A stretch of DNA of 44,518 nucleotides from Pseudomonas sp. (GCF_028293835.1 NZ_JAQGNX010000093.1:1-44518), one strand, 5' to 3'. Counted from the first letter of the stretch, positions 9,403 through 18,876 are shown. Notes: generated by a model not told the origin, from the letters alone. A program made the numbers and translations.

Positions 9403-9891
9403 TTGAAAATCAACTGGGCTGAATCTCTGCGTAAAAACGTTCACGGCCTGGCCGAGTCAATGGGAAATCTGTGTGTCGAAACGTTCCATTATTTGGCGCT
9501 GTTTGCCATTGGCGGGGTCACGGCGTGGGCTGCCGTAATGGCGTTTCTGGAAATGCTGGAGAAGGGGCATATCACGGTAGATGACATTTTGTTGCTGTTC
9601 ATCTATTTGGAATTGGGCGCAATGGTAGGAATTTACTTTAAAACCAACCACATGCCGGTGCGATTCCTGATTTACGTGGCAATCACAGCATTAACACGCC
9701 TGCTTATTTCAGACGTTTCGCACCACAATCCACCCGACTTGGGTGTGGTTTATCTTTCTGGTGCAATTTTGTTGCTGGCCTTTGCGATTCTGGTCGTGCG
9801 TTACGCCTCATCGCAGTTCCCGTCGGCGAAGGTTCCGGACCCCGACAGCAAAGCCAGGGGCGCGCTGACCGAGGAGAAGGGGGAGCTGTAG
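9403..9891 (+). CDS. psiE: PsiE family phosphate-starvation-inducible membrane protein
   Basis: The 162-residue protein has about four hydrophobic segments (roughly residues 25-47, 60-77, 86-103 and 113-132). It carries the PsiE features FHYLALFAIGGVTAW, LLLFIYLELGAMVGIYF and MPVRFLIYVAITALTR. PsiE is an inner-membrane protein induced by phosphate starvation in E. coli; its function is unknown. Translation is predicted to begin at the TTG at 9403 because AAGGAAG ends about six nucleotides earlier and no ATG precedes the conserved part. I do not see a convincing Pho box. The stop is 6 nt from the end of the convergent DUF3509 gene. Confidence 0.88.
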   Translation: MKINWAESLRKNVHGLAESMGNLCVETFHYLALFAIGGVTAWAAVMAFLEMLEKGHITVDDILLLFIYLELGAMVGIYFKTNHMPVRFLIYVAITALTRLLISDVSHHNPPDLGVVYLSGAILLLAFAILVVRYASSQFPSAKVPDPDSKARGALTEEKGEL

Positions 9892-9897
9892 TTTGAT

Positions 9898-10221
9898 TTA
9901 ACGGGCAGAAAGCTGCGGCTGGTTGCCGTGCCAGTTCTTGCGCGGAACGGGTTGTTCCAGACGATCGCTTCTGGTCATCGCGGTAAGAATGGCCATGGCG
10001 CTATGGCCTTGTTCGATGGCGATGCCGAACTGCACGCTCTGGATAAGCCTGCGCAAGCGCTTGGGTTCATTGCGTTGCTCTGCGCTGATCCAGCGCTTGG
10101 CAACGACCCCGGTGTCGTTGGACAGGGTCAGCATGATCCCGCCATCCAGGCCTTGAATGCTCAGGTTGACCCGATACTCAGGCTGAAAAACATCAGTGAT
10201 CAGTTGAAAAGGGTTGTCCAT
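9898..10221 (-). CDS. DUF3509 domain-containing protein
   Basis: This 107-residue protein fits DUF3509, a small family largely restricted to Pseudomonas. Recognisable segments are MDNPFQLITDVFQPEYRVNLSIQGLDGG, MLTLSNDTGVVAKR and the helix ending IAIEQG. It has no signal peptide or membrane segment, so it is probably cytoplasmic. No function is established. It converges with psiE and stands alone on its strand, with 200 nt to the next gene upstream. Confidence 0.82.
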   Translation of the reverse strand: MDNPFQLITDVFQPEYRVNLSIQGLDGGIMLTLSNDTGVVAKRWISAEQRNEPKRLRRLIQSVQFGIAIEQGHSAMAILTAMTRSDRLEQPVPRKNWHGNQPQLSAR

Positions 10222-10337
10222 AGCCGGTGCCTGCTTAGGGGATTCTGTTTAAGTTGACCGGCTATCGAGGGATTAAGTTCGCAAAGCAGGAAGAATGTTG
10301 CTGTGTTGGTACAGACCGCATGCATCAACTGCGCCAC

Positions 10338-10375
10338 AAAAAAGGGCGGCCCTGTCTGCACAGGGCCGCCCTTTA
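10338..10375 (-). terminator. Rho-independent terminator (hpf-like gene)
   Basis: A perfect 12-bp stem, GGGCGGCCCTGT (10344-10355) with ACAGGGCCGCCC (10360-10371), has a 4-nt loop. On the minus strand it is followed by six U (A-run 10338-10343), about 50 nt after the stop of the HPF-like gene. On the plus strand it is followed by TTTATT, so it may also work in the other direction. Confidence 0.9.
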
Positions 10376-10422
10376 TTCAGGTGTTGCTCAAACAGTGAAG
10401 TTAAATAGTTAGCGCTGTTGCA

Positions 10423-10833
10423 TCACCCATGCAAAGCGTCGTCTTTTTCCAAAAACTCTTCTTGGAGCAGGGCATCCGGATTCTCGGAATCCAGGTCCGA
10501 CTCGGTGGACGGCAGGGCGCGTTTGTCGCGCAATTTGCCGAACAGGTGTTCAAGAGCATGACTTAATTTTTCTGCCGCGCCTTCCACTGCCTGATCCAGT
10601 GCATCGGCTTTATGAGTAACGGAAATCGGTTGGTGACCTTTAGGACGGGCTTCCATCTGGCAGCGAATGTCATGGGGGCCAGGCTTGTCACCATTCTCGT
10701 CGCGGATATGAACCTCAACGCGAGTCAAATCTTCCTCGTAGTGTTCGAGCGTGCTTTCAACGGTGGTACGTACCCACTCCTCCAGTCGGATGCTGCTTTC
10801 AATGTGGTTATCGCTATTGACCTGGATTTGCAT
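10423..10833 (-). CDS. HPF/RaiA family ribosome-associated protein
   Basis: The 136-residue protein resembles the hibernation-promoting factor/S30EA fold. It begins MQIQVNSDNHIESSIRLEEWV, continues with ALEHYEEDLTRVEVHIRD-like strands, and has the conserved helix ADALDQAVEGAAEKL. Such proteins bind the 30S subunit and inactivate ribosomes under stress or in stationary phase. It is longer than E. coli HPF because of an acidic C-terminal tail (about residues 110-136, SESDLDSENPD-like). The ATG at 10833 is preferred because family similarity starts there and AAGGGA precedes it; the frame continues upstream to 10944. It is distinct from the rpoN-linked hpf gene, which is not in this window. Confidence 0.82.
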   Translation of the reverse strand: MQIQVNSDNHIESSIRLEEWVRTTVESTLEHYEEDLTRVEVHIRDENGDKPGPHDIRCQMEARPKGHQPISVTHKADALDQAVEGAAEKLSHALEHLFGKLRDKRALPSTESDLDSENPDALLQEEFLEKDDALHG

Positions 10834-10985
10834 AGTTTTTCCCTTACTTAGGCTTTGCTCACGAGGACGAACGGCCTGCCTCGGTCGAGGAGTAACTGCT
10901 CGCCTCACACCCTCAGTGTTGGCGCCAATGAGGAAACAATTCAAGCCCTTGGATGCAGAAATATTTTCTCGTGAAAAAAGTACAG

Positions 10986-11858
10986 CTACAAAAATGCCAA
11001 CCGATACTCCCCCGGCGTAGCCCCCATCGCTTGCCTGAATCGATTATTAAAATGACTCGCACTGGCAAACCCGCAGGCCATCGCTATCCCTCCCAGCGGC
11101 TGTTGTCCGGCTCTCAACAGCTGCCGGGCATAATTTAAGCGACGCGCCAGTACATACTGATGCGGGGGCAGGCCAAAACTCTCGCGAAACATGCGCGCAA
11201 AATGGTATTCGGACAGTGCGCAAATCGACGCGAGCTCCCCGAGGCTGATCGGCTCCGCAAGTCGGTGTTCGATGTAGTCCACCAGTTGCCGCCGTAAGTG
11301 CGGTGCCAGACCACCTTTTAGACGTAAATCGTGGCGTTGTCCGACTTGGTTGAGCAACGCATGGCTAAGCATTTCGTGGGCGAGGCTGCTGGTCAGTAAT
11401 CGTTCACCAGGTTCGTGCCAATCAAGCTCGATCATGCTTAGAAAACGCGCTGTTTGTTCTGGATCGTCTATGAATGTGCGTTCACACAGTTGCAGTTCAC
11501 GAGGCTCGCGGTCGAGCAATGTGACGCAACCGAGGGCGAATTGTTCGGGGCTGATATAGACATGCGCGAGGCGGATCTCGCCGTTGATAACCCAGGCAGA
11601 TTCATGCCCGGCCGGCAGTATGCATAACTTGCCGGGAGCGCCTTTTTCGCTGGGTTTATTGCGGCGAAACGTGCCGGTGCCGCCAGCGATATAGCACGAC
11701 AGCGTGTGGTGGCTCGGCGCTTGGTATTCTTGCGCGTCGTGATGGTTGTTCCACAGGGCTGCAACCATCCCGTCACCCAGGCCCGCGCTTTGTTCAAGGC
11801 GAGCATTGGGCGAGCTGTTAAGGGCTTGAAAGACCTGGATGGTTTCCAGTGGCGGCAT
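10986..11858 (-). CDS. AraC family transcriptional regulator
   Basis: This 290-residue protein has an N-terminal cupin-like sensor region (HTLSCYIAGGTGTFRR) and a C-terminal AraC/XylS double helix-turn-helix, visible as LGELASICALSEYHFARMFRESFGLPPHQYV and GGIAMACGFASASHFNNRFRQAMGATPGEYR. The ATG at 11858 follows AGAGGA at 6 nt. It is divergent from the EamA exporter gene with a 135-nt gap, so it probably regulates that gene and itself. The effector is unknown. Confidence 0.9.
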   Translation of the reverse strand: MPPLETIQVFQALNSSPNARLEQSAGLGDGMVAALWNNHHDAQEYQAPSHHTLSCYIAGGTGTFRRNKPSEKGAPGKLCILPAGHESAWVINGEIRLAHVYISPEQFALGCVTLLDREPRELQLCERTFIDDPEQTARFLSMIELDWHEPGERLLTSSLAHEMLSHALLNQVGQRHDLRLKGGLAPHLRRQLVDYIEHRLAEPISLGELASICALSEYHFARMFRESFGLPPHQYVLARRLNYARQLLRAGQQPLGGIAMACGFASASHFNNRFRQAMGATPGEYRLAFL

Positions 11859-11993
11859 AACGAATCCTCTGTAGTTTGCATCCTACCAAGTCGCCTGCAA
11901 GCTGCCAGTCTCCAAACGATCATAAGCGCAAGTTTGTGCAAGCCGCCTGTAGAGCAACTCTTCAGACTGAGGCTCAATTCAGGAGCTGACACG

Positions 11994-12911
11994 ATGAACC
12001 TTACTTTGTACCTGCTCACCGTTTTGATTTGGGGCACCACTTGGATCGCCCTTAAATGGCAGTTGGGTGACGTCGCCATTCCGGTGTCGATCGTCTATCG
12101 CTTCGGCTTCGCGGCGTTGGTGCTGTTCGTCATGTTGCTGCTTAGCGGGCGCCTGCAGACGGTTAATCGGCGTGGGCAGTTGCTCTGCGTCGCACAGGGC
12201 TTGTGCCTGTTCTGCGTCAACTTCATGTGCTTTTACACGGCCAGCCAATGGATCCCCAGCGGCTTGATCGCCGTGGTGTTTTCCACCTCGACGTTATGGA
12301 ACGCACTCAACGCCCGAATCTTCTTCCGTCAAAAGGTCGCGCGAAATGTATTGGCCGGTGGCGGGCTGGGGTTGATCGGTCTGGCGTGCCTGTTTTGGCC
12401 GGAGCTGTCCGGACACACCGCCAGCCATGAAACGCTGCTTGGTCTGGGCCTCGCGTTATTGGGTACGCTGTGTTTCTCGGCCGGCAATATGCTCTCTAGC
12501 CTGCAGCAGAAAGCCGGGTTGCGGCCCCTGACGACCAATGCCTGGGGCATGCTCTACGGCGCGGGGATGCTGGCGGTGTATTGCGTGCTGAGCGGCACGC
12601 CCTTCAGTTTCGAATGGAACACCCGCTACATCGGTTCGCTGTCGTACCTGGTGATTGCAGGTTCGGTGATTGGCTTTACGGCCTACTTGACCCTGGTTGG
12701 GCGCATGGGGCCGGAACGTGCCGCGTATTGCACAGTGCTGTTCCCGGTGGTCGCGCTGAACATCTCGGCGTATGCCGAAGGCTATCAATGGACCCTGCCT
12801 GCATTGATGGGCCTGGTGTTGGTGATGCTGGGCAATGTGCTGGTGTTTCGTAAGCCTAAACCCGTGGTGGAAGCGAATGTGTTCGCGAAGGGCGAGACAC
12901 GGTCATCTTGA
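11994..12911 (+). CDS. EamA family (DMT superfamily) transporter
   Basis: The 305-residue protein is almost entirely hydrophobic, with about ten membrane helices in two EamA repeats. It begins MNLTLYLLTVLIWGTTWIALKW, a typical start for this family of small-metabolite exporters. The second repeat starts around GLGLALLGTLCFSAGNMLSSLQQK. AGGAG lies 8-12 nt before the ATG at 11994. The divergent AraC gene suggests inducible expression. Substrates of such proteins are often amino acids or drugs, but this one cannot be assigned. Confidence 0.88.
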   Translation: MNLTLYLLTVLIWGTTWIALKWQLGDVAIPVSIVYRFGFAALVLFVMLLLSGRLQTVNRRGQLLCVAQGLCLFCVNFMCFYTASQWIPSGLIAVVFSTSTLWNALNARIFFRQKVARNVLAGGGLGLIGLACLFWPELSGHTASHETLLGLGLALLGTLCFSAGNMLSSLQQKAGLRPLTTNAWGMLYGAGMLAVYCVLSGTPFSFEWNTRYIGSLSYLVIAGSVIGFTAYLTLVGRMGPERAAYCTVLFPVVALNISAYAEGYQWTLPALMGLVLVMLGNVLVFRKPKPVVEANVFAKGETRSS

Positions 12912-12927
12912 ATACCGCGTCGCTTGC

Positions 12928-12991
12928 CTCGCCAACCTGTTGGTTCCTACATATTCACGTAAACCTCTGTAGGAGCCAACGTGTTGGCGAA
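12928..12991. repeat. REP doublet (closely spaced inverted pair)
   Basis: CTCGCCAACCTGTTGG-TTCCTACA (12928-12951) and its inverse CTGTAGGAGCCAACGTGTTGGCGAA (12967-12991) form a pair with only 15 nt between the arms. The right arm is of the same REP family as the REPIN inside the alginate operon at 29547-29626. It lies between convergent genes. Confidence 0.75.
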
Positions 12992-13021
12992 GACAGCAAC
13001 GCGGTGGTCAGATGAATCAAA

Positions 13022-13996
13022 TCAGCCCTTCCACACCTGCGGATTAATCAAATCCTGAGGCTTCTCGCCCAGCAAGGCGCTGCGCAGGTTTTGATAAGCG
13101 CGATCGGCCATGGCTTGGCGCGTTTCGTTGGTGGCAGAACCGATGTGCGGGAGAGTCACGGCGTTGCTCAGTTGAAACAGTGGCGATTCGGTCAACGGTT
13201 CTTTTTCGTACACGTCCAGGCCCGCGCCGCGAAGGGTGCCGTTTTGCAAAGCATCGATCAGGGCCAACTCGTCAACCACCGGGCCGCGGGAGATGTTGAT
13301 CAGGATCGCGCTGGACTTCATCAGGCCCAATTCACGTTTGCCAATGAGGTGCCTGGTCTTCTCGCTCAATGGCACGACGAGGCAGACGAAGTCCGATTCA
13401 GCGAGCAACTGATCAAGACTGCGAAACTGCGCGCTCATCTGCTGTTCCAGCTCGGCCTTGCGACTGTTACCGCTGTAGAGGATCGGCATGTTAAAACCGA
13501 AATGACCACGTCTGGCGATAGACGCGCCGATGTTGCCCATCCCGACGATACCCAGGGTTTTGCCATGCACGTCGGTGCCGAAATGTGCGGCCTCAACCGT
13601 GCGTTTCCACTGACCGGCTTTGGTCCATGCGTCGAGTTCAGCAACCCGGCGGGCGCTGCTCATCAACAGCGCAAAGGCCAGATCGGCAGTGCTTTCGGTC
13701 AGCACGTCCGGAGTGTTGGTCAGCATGATGCCGCGCTCGTTGAAATAGCCCACCTCGTAGTTGTCGTAGCCCACCGAGATGCTCGACACCACTTCCAGCT
13801 TGCTCGCGTTTTGCAGTTGCTCGCGGCCCAGTTTGCGACCTGCGCCAATCATGCCGTGGGCGTGGGCCAGCGCATCGTTGAACTGTTCATTCATGTCGCC
13901 CAGCTTCGGGTCGGGCACGATCACGTTGAAATCTTGCTGAAGGCGCTCGGCCATTTCAGGGGACACGCGGCTAAACGCCAGGACAGTCTTTTTCAT
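13022..13996 (-). CDS. D-isomer 2-hydroxyacid dehydrogenase (2-ketogluconate/glyoxylate-hydroxypyruvate reductase type)
   Basis: The 324-residue cytoplasmic enzyme should reduce a 2-oxo acid with NAD(P)H, with 2-ketogluconate, glyoxylate and hydroxypyruvate being usual substrates of its close relatives (GhrB/TkrA). Visible hallmarks are the coenzyme-binding motif GMGNIG (about residues 152-157), LINISRGPVVDE with the substrate-binding Arg237, the acidic residues in GLDVYEKEP (around 264-266), and the catalytic His284 in LPHIGSAT. The start ATG overlaps the stop of the upstream LysR gene by 4 nt (ATGA), implying cotranscription and translational coupling. The exact substrate cannot be fixed from sequence; no 2-ketogluconate transport or kinase genes are nearby. 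Confidence 0.87.
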   Translation of the reverse strand: MKKTVLAFSRVSPEMAERLQQDFNVIVPDPKLGDMNEQFNDALAHAHGMIGAGRKLGREQLQNASKLEVVSSISVGYDNYEVGYFNERGIMLTNTPDVLTESTADLAFALLMSSARRVAELDAWTKAGQWKRTVEAAHFGTDVHGKTLGIVGMGNIGASIARRGHFGFNMPILYSGNSRKAELEQQMSAQFRSLDQLLAESDFVCLVVPLSEKTRHLIGKRELGLMKSSAILINISRGPVVDELALIDALQNGTLRGAGLDVYEKEPLTESPLFQLSNAVTLPHIGSATNETRQAMADRAYQNLRSALLGEKPQDLINPQVWKG

Positions 13997-14967
13997 CGGA
14001 CGATACTCTCGGACGGTTGAATGACGAGATTCAACACGTCATGGGTTTTCAAATCGGCTTCATGGGCGGCGAGAATTTCCGGCAATGAGCCGCGCAAATA
14101 CTCGACCCACGTTCTGATCTTCGCATCCAGGTACTGGCGCGATGGATAGATGGCGTACAGATTTAATTCTTGCGAGCGGTAATGGGTCAATACCCGAACC
14201 AGCGAACCATCGCGCAACCCTTCGATCGCCGAGTAAATCGGCAGGATGCCAACGCCCATGCCGCTGCCGATGGCGGTTTTCATAGCGTCGGCGGAATTAA
14301 CCAAAAAAGGCGATGTGAGTATGGTCACCACTTCCTGGCCTTCCGGACCGTCGAAGGCCCACTTGTCCAACGGAATCACCGGACTCACCAGGCGTAGACA
14401 GGCGTGATTGAGTAAATCCTGAGGCTTTTGCGGCATACCGAACGCCTTGATGTAGGCCGGTGACGCGCAAACGATGCTGTAGGTAATGCCCAGGCGCTGG
14501 GAAACGAAGCCCGAATCCGCCAGTTCGCTGGCCAGCACGATGGAGACGTCATACCCCTCATCCAGCAGGTCCGGCACGCGGTTGGCCATGGTCAGGTCGA
14601 AGCTGACGTCCGGATGGTGTTTGCGATACCGGGCGATGGCGTCAATCACGTAATGCTGGCCGACACCGGTCATCGAATGCACTTTTAGCTGACCTGCCGG
14701 ACGCGCATGGGCGTCGCTGGCTTCGGCTTCGGCTTCTTCCACGTATCCGAGTATTTGTTCGCAGCGCAACAAATAGCGCTTGCCCGCTTCGGTCAAGGCA
14801 ATGCGCCGTGTAGTGCGGTTCAGCAGACGGGTTTGCAGGTGCGCTTCAAGATTTGAGACTGCTCTAGATACGTTCGCGGTGGTTGTATCAAGCTGTACCG
14901 CTGCGGCAGTAAAGCTGCCCGCTTGCGCCACACAGCTGAAAGCACGCATGTTTTGCAGGGTATCCAT
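13993..14967 (-). CDS. LysR family transcriptional regulator
   Basis: The predicted 324-residue protein starts MDTLQNMRAFSCVAQAGSFTAAAVQLDTTTANVSRAVSNLEAHLQ, the standard winged helix-turn-helix of the LysR family. A periplasmic-binding-like effector domain begins around residue 90. The ATG at 14967 is preferred because the family normally begins just ahead of the MRAF helix; an in-frame ATG at 15003 is possible. Unusually for LysR pairs, the gene is in the same direction as its presumed target and overlaps it by 4 nt, instead of being divergent. It is probably autoregulated together with the dehydrogenase gene. Confidence 0.88.
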   Translation of the reverse strand: MDTLQNMRAFSCVAQAGSFTAAAVQLDTTTANVSRAVSNLEAHLQTRLLNRTTRRIALTEAGKRYLLRCEQILGYVEEAEAEASDAHARPAGQLKVHSMTGVGQHYVIDAIARYRKHHPDVSFDLTMANRVPDLLDEGYDVSIVLASELADSGFVSQRLGITYSIVCASPAYIKAFGMPQKPQDLLNHACLRLVSPVIPLDKWAFDGPEGQEVVTILTSPFLVNSADAMKTAIGSGMGVGILPIYSAIEGLRDGSLVRVLTHYRSQELNLYAIYPSRQYLDAKIRTWVEYLRGSLPEILAAHEADLKTHDVLNLVIQPSESIVR

Positions 14968-15152
14968 TGGCAGTGCTCTGATGAGATCGACAAATTGTGA
15001 CATGAAGTAACGTCAGACGTGAGCCTGGCCTCGGGATTATCACCCAATCGGTAACAAAGAATCGCACTTCACCTGTCTTATCGTCTCCTGGACTGGCCTC
15101 TAGAATTGCTGCCTACCCTCCAGCGTCCACCTTCAGTCGGGAATTTTCAGCA

Positions 15153-16664
15153 GTGCCGCGTCGCATGACCAGAGGGCTCAAACCCTTATTTGTTTTGGCT
15201 TATTCCCTCGCAATCGGCGGCTGTATAGGCACCGGAGGTATTGGCCCTCAGGATCATTCCCTCACGGTGAACGAGCTTGCAACCGACGAAGCGATTCAGC
15301 GTGCAGCTAAAGAGGCTCATTGGCCCCTCGCCCAATGGTGGCGAGCATACGGCGACGAGCAACTGAACAGTTGGATCGAATTGGCCGCCAAAGGCAGCCC
15401 AAGCCTGGCGATGGCTGCCGCCCGCGTCCGGCAGGCCAAGGCCATGGCCGGGGTCGCCGAGTCTGCGGAGTCGTTGCGCATCAACGGCGACTCGACGATC
15501 AAGCGGCATAACTGGCCAACCGACCAGTTTTATGGCCCCGGCGAACTGTCGAATACCAGCACCTGGGATAACAATGCCTCGCTGGGCCTGAGTTATTCCC
15601 TTGATCTCTGGGGCCAGGAAAGCAATGCCACCGAACGCGCGCTTGACTTGGCCCACATGAGCGCCGCCGAAGCCCGCCAAGCTCAGTTGGAACTGCAAAA
15701 CAACATTATCCGGGCCTACATTCAGTTATCGCTGAATTACGCACAACGCGACATTGTTCAGGCCACGCTTGCTCAGCAGGAGCAAATTCTGCAGTTGGCG
15801 CAACGACGCTTCGACGGTGGAATCGGCACTCACTTTGAGATCAGCCAAGCGCAAACCCCGCTACCGGAAACCCATCGCCAGATTGACGCCTTAGACGAGG
15901 CCATCGCCCTGAGCGGTAATCAACTGGCGGCCCTGGCCGGTAAGGGGCCGGGAGAGGGCGCACGTTTACAGCGACCGACATTGTCCTTGCTGTCCGCACT
16001 GAAGCTGCCTTCTGCATTGCCTGCCGAATTACTCGGGCAGCGTCCGGACGTGGTCGCCAGCCGCTGGCGGGTAGCGGCTCAAGCACGCGGTATCGACGTC
16101 GCTCATGCCGGTTTCTATCCCAACGTCGATCTCGCCGGCAGCCTCGGTTACATGGCCACCGGCGGCGGTATGCTGTCGTTCCTTACCGGCACCAAATTTA
16201 ATTACAACGTCGGCCCGGCCATTACCTTGCCAATCTTCGACGGCGGTCGCTTGCGTTCGGAACTGGGTGAAGCCGCAGCGGGGTATGACATTGCAGTCGC
16301 GCAATACAACCAGACATTGATTACCGCATTGAAAGAAATTTCCGATCAGTTGATTCGCCGCGCGTCCATGGATAAGCAGCAAGCCTTCGCTGGTGAGTCC
16401 GTCGCATCGGCACAGAAAACCTACGACATCGCCCTAGTGGCATACAAGCGTGGGCTGACTGACTACTTGAACGTGCTCAATGCCCAAAGCCTGTTGTTCC
16501 ATCAACAACAGATTCAACAGCAGGTCCAGGCTGCGCGCCTGACCGCCCATGCTGAGTTAGTTGTGGCGCTGGGCGGTGGTTTGTCTGCAGGCGCCGACGC
16601 GCCCGCCGTAGAAAAGACCCTGCCCGCTAAAACCCCGGCAGTACTCGCGGTGTTTGACCATTGA
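15153..16664 (+). CDS. NodT-type outer-membrane efflux lipoprotein
   Basis: This 503-residue TolC-like protein should be the outer-membrane duct of the efflux system encoded by the next three genes. The N-terminal sequence has a lipobox-like IGGC (Cys24 if the GTG at 15153 is used; an ATG at 15165 is equally possible), so it is probably lipid-anchored. The two-repeat OEP layout is visible: WWRAYGDEQLNSWIELA early, LGLSYSLDLWGQE in the first half, then LLGQRPDVVASRWRVAAQARGIDVAHAGFYPNVDLAGSLG in the second half. It comes first in the operon, with 34 nt to the pump gene. A divergent promoter region with the LysR gene lies just upstream. Confidence 0.88.
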   Translation: MPRRMTRGLKPLFVLAYSLAIGGCIGTGGIGPQDHSLTVNELATDEAIQRAAKEAHWPLAQWWRAYGDEQLNSWIELAAKGSPSLAMAAARVRQAKAMAGVAESAESLRINGDSTIKRHNWPTDQFYGPGELSNTSTWDNNASLGLSYSLDLWGQESNATERALDLAHMSAAEARQAQLELQNNIIRAYIQLSLNYAQRDIVQATLAQQEQILQLAQRRFDGGIGTHFEISQAQTPLPETHRQIDALDEAIALSGNQLAALAGKGPGEGARLQRPTLSLLSALKLPSALPAELLGQRPDVVASRWRVAAQARGIDVAHAGFYPNVDLAGSLGYMATGGGMLSFLTGTKFNYNVGPAITLPIFDGGRLRSELGEAAAGYDIAVAQYNQTLITALKEISDQLIRRASMDKQQAFAGESVASAQKTYDIALVAYKRGLTDYLNVLNAQSLLFHQQQIQQQVQAARLTAHAELVVALGGGLSAGADAPAVEKTLPAKTPAVLAVFDH

Positions 16665-16698
16665 ACACAACCCTCTACAGATATAAGTTGATTTGCCC

Positions 16699-18876
16699 AT
16701 GATCCGCGACCTGACTTCCCTGGAATGGCGGCGTGAATTCTTTGCCTGGGCGCGCAGCGATGGCGTGACCTGGATCTACATTTTCAAAGTCCTGATCGCC
16801 GCATTCCTGACTTATTGGATTGCGCTGCGACTGGAACTGCCCCAGCCGCGCACGGCCATGATCACGGTATTTATCGTTATGCAGCCGCAAAGCGGCCATG
16901 TGTTCGCCAAGAGTTTTTATCGCTTCCTGGGTACCTTGGCCGGTTCGGCGGTGATGGTATTGCTGATGTCGTTGTTCGCGCAGAACACCGAATTATTCCT
17001 TGGCAGCCTGGCGTTGTGGGTCGGCTTTTGCTCGGCAGGCGCGGCGCGTTATCGCAACCTGCGGGCTTATGGATTTGTCCTGGCTGGCTACACCGCAGCC
17101 ATGATCGGCTTGCCAGCATTGGCGCACCCGGAAAGCTCATTCATGGCAGCCGTGTGGCGGGTGATGGAAATCTCTCTCGGGATTGTTTGCTCGACCCTGG
17201 TCAGCGCCGCGATTCTGCCGCAAACCACCAGCGCCGCCATGCGCAACGCCCTCTATCAGCGCTTCGGCGTGTTTGCCCGATTTGCTGCGGATGGCATGCG
17301 CGGGGTCAGCGAACGTGCGGCATTCGAAGCGAGCAACGTGCGCTTCATCGTCGAAGCCGTCGGCCTGGAAGGGCTGCGCAGCGTCACGGTATTTGAAGAC
17401 CCGCACATGCGCCGGCGCAACGGTCGGTTGAATCGCTTGAACAGCGAGTTCATGGCCATCACCACGCGCTTCAATGCACTGCATCAGTTGCTTGAAAGGC
17501 TGCGGGCGAGGGGCACTACCCAGGTGGTCGCTGCCATCGAACCGGGTCTGGCGATTCTGTCAGAATTGCTCGATGGTTTCGCCGAACGCGCGTTGACCAG
17601 CCCTGACGCGGCGATACTTGACCAGCGCTTGGCTGCCTACAAGGCCGGCTTGCCGGGGCATGTGCGCAGCTTGCGTGAGGCATTGACCGCAACCCGTCCG
17701 AACGCCGCTGACCTGTTGGATTTTCATACCGCCTATGAGTTGCTGTACCGCTTTGTCGATGACCTGCACAACTACGCGCAGACCCATGCGTCACTGGCTG
17801 ATCACCATCACGTTCGCGAGCAATGGGATGAGTCGTTCAAGTCCACCACCAGTTGGTTGTCGTCAGCGGCGTCGGGCATTCGCGCCTTGTTCATCGTTGG
17901 CGCGCTGGGCAGTTATTGGGTGGCGACAGCCTGGCCCAGCGGCGTGACCATGACCTTGGTCTCGGCGGCCACCATTGCGCTGTCCGCCACCACGCCCAAT
18001 CCCAAGCGCATGGCCTTTCAAATGGCCTGCGGCACGCTGATGGCGGCTGTTTTCGGCTTTGTGGAAACCTTTTTTATCTTCCCGTACATCGATGGCTTTG
18101 CGCTGCTGTGCGTGTGTCTGGCACCGGTGTTTGTGCTCGGGGCATTCCTTGCTTCGCGACCAAAATGGGCCGGTATCGGGTTAGGCCTGCTGATCTTTTT
18201 CAGCATCGAATCGGTGCCCGATAACCTGACGATTTTCGATCCCTATCTGTTCATCAACGACTACATCGCCATGGTCCTGGGCATGCTGGTATGTGCCGCA
18301 GCGGGGGCCATTATTCTCCCACCCAACAGCCGTTGGCTGTGGCGTCGGCTGGAGGATCACCTACGGCGGCAAGTGTTGTTTGCCCTGACTGCGCCGTTGC
18401 GTGGCCTGGGGACGGGCTTTGAAAGTCGCACCCGCGATATGTTGCATCAAGCCTACGGCCTGGCCGCAGGGCAGCCGTTGGTGCAACGCGGTCTGTTGCG
18501 CTGGATGTTCGTGGTGCTGGAAGTCGGCCACGCGATTATCGAGTTACGGCGTGAGCAAGCGGCTTTGCCCGACGTCGCCTGTTATGCCGATTCGCAGCCG
18601 TGGCGTCACGCGATCCGAGTCATGGGCCGCTCGTTGGTTCGATTGTTCGTCCAGCCTGGCCGCAACAATCTTGAACGCAGCTTGAGTGCGGTCAATCACG
18701 CGATTGTTTGCGTGCAGGATACCGATGAGCCTTTCGCCCCACACTTCGAAACCTCGGCGCTGCGTAGGGTCCAGAGTTACCTGCATTTTATTCGTACCTC
18801 ATTGCTCGACCCGCAATCGCCGTTGGCCGCCTATGCCGCCCAACGTGAGCCGCTAGGACTTCTGCATGCCTCGTGA
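16699..18876 (+). CDS. FUSC/AaeB-like inner-membrane efflux protein
   Basis: This 725-residue membrane protein belongs to the fusaric-acid-resistance/AaeB family, which exports aromatic carboxylic acids with proton coupling. Two hydrophobic blocks of several helices (about residues 25-175 and 390-545) flank large soluble regions, as in AaeB. Recognisable parts are RTAMITVFIVMQPQSGHVFAKSFYR in the first block and WPSGVTMTLVSAATIALSATTPNPKRMAF in the second. The ATG at 16699 is chosen over the TTG at 16693. The end overlaps the DUF1656 gene by 11 nt. With the fusion protein and outer-membrane channel it would form a tripartite system; substrates such as p-hydroxybenzoate or fusaric acid are guesses from the family. 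Confidence 0.88.
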   Translation: MIRDLTSLEWRREFFAWARSDGVTWIYIFKVLIAAFLTYWIALRLELPQPRTAMITVFIVMQPQSGHVFAKSFYRFLGTLAGSAVMVLLMSLFAQNTELFLGSLALWVGFCSAGAARYRNLRAYGFVLAGYTAAMIGLPALAHPESSFMAAVWRVMEISLGIVCSTLVSAAILPQTTSAAMRNALYQRFGVFARFAADGMRGVSERAAFEASNVRFIVEAVGLEGLRSVTVFEDPHMRRRNGRLNRLNSEFMAITTRFNALHQLLERLRARGTTQVVAAIEPGLAILSELLDGFAERALTSPDAAILDQRLAAYKAGLPGHVRSLREALTATRPNAADLLDFHTAYELLYRFVDDLHNYAQTHASLADHHHVREQWDESFKSTTSWLSSAASGIRALFIVGALGSYWVATAWPSGVTMTLVSAATIALSATTPNPKRMAFQMACGTLMAAVFGFVETFFIFPYIDGFALLCVCLAPVFVLGAFLASRPKWAGIGLGLLIFFSIESVPDNLTIFDPYLFINDYIAMVLGMLVCAAAGAIILPPNSRWLWRRLEDHLRRQVLFALTAPLRGLGTGFESRTRDMLHQAYGLAAGQPLVQRGLLRWMFVVLEVGHAIIELRREQAALPDVACYADSQPWRHAIRVMGRSLVRLFVQPGRNNLERSLSAVNHAIVCVQDTDEPFAPHFETSALRRVQSYLHFIRTSLLDPQSPLAAYAAQREPLGLLHAS

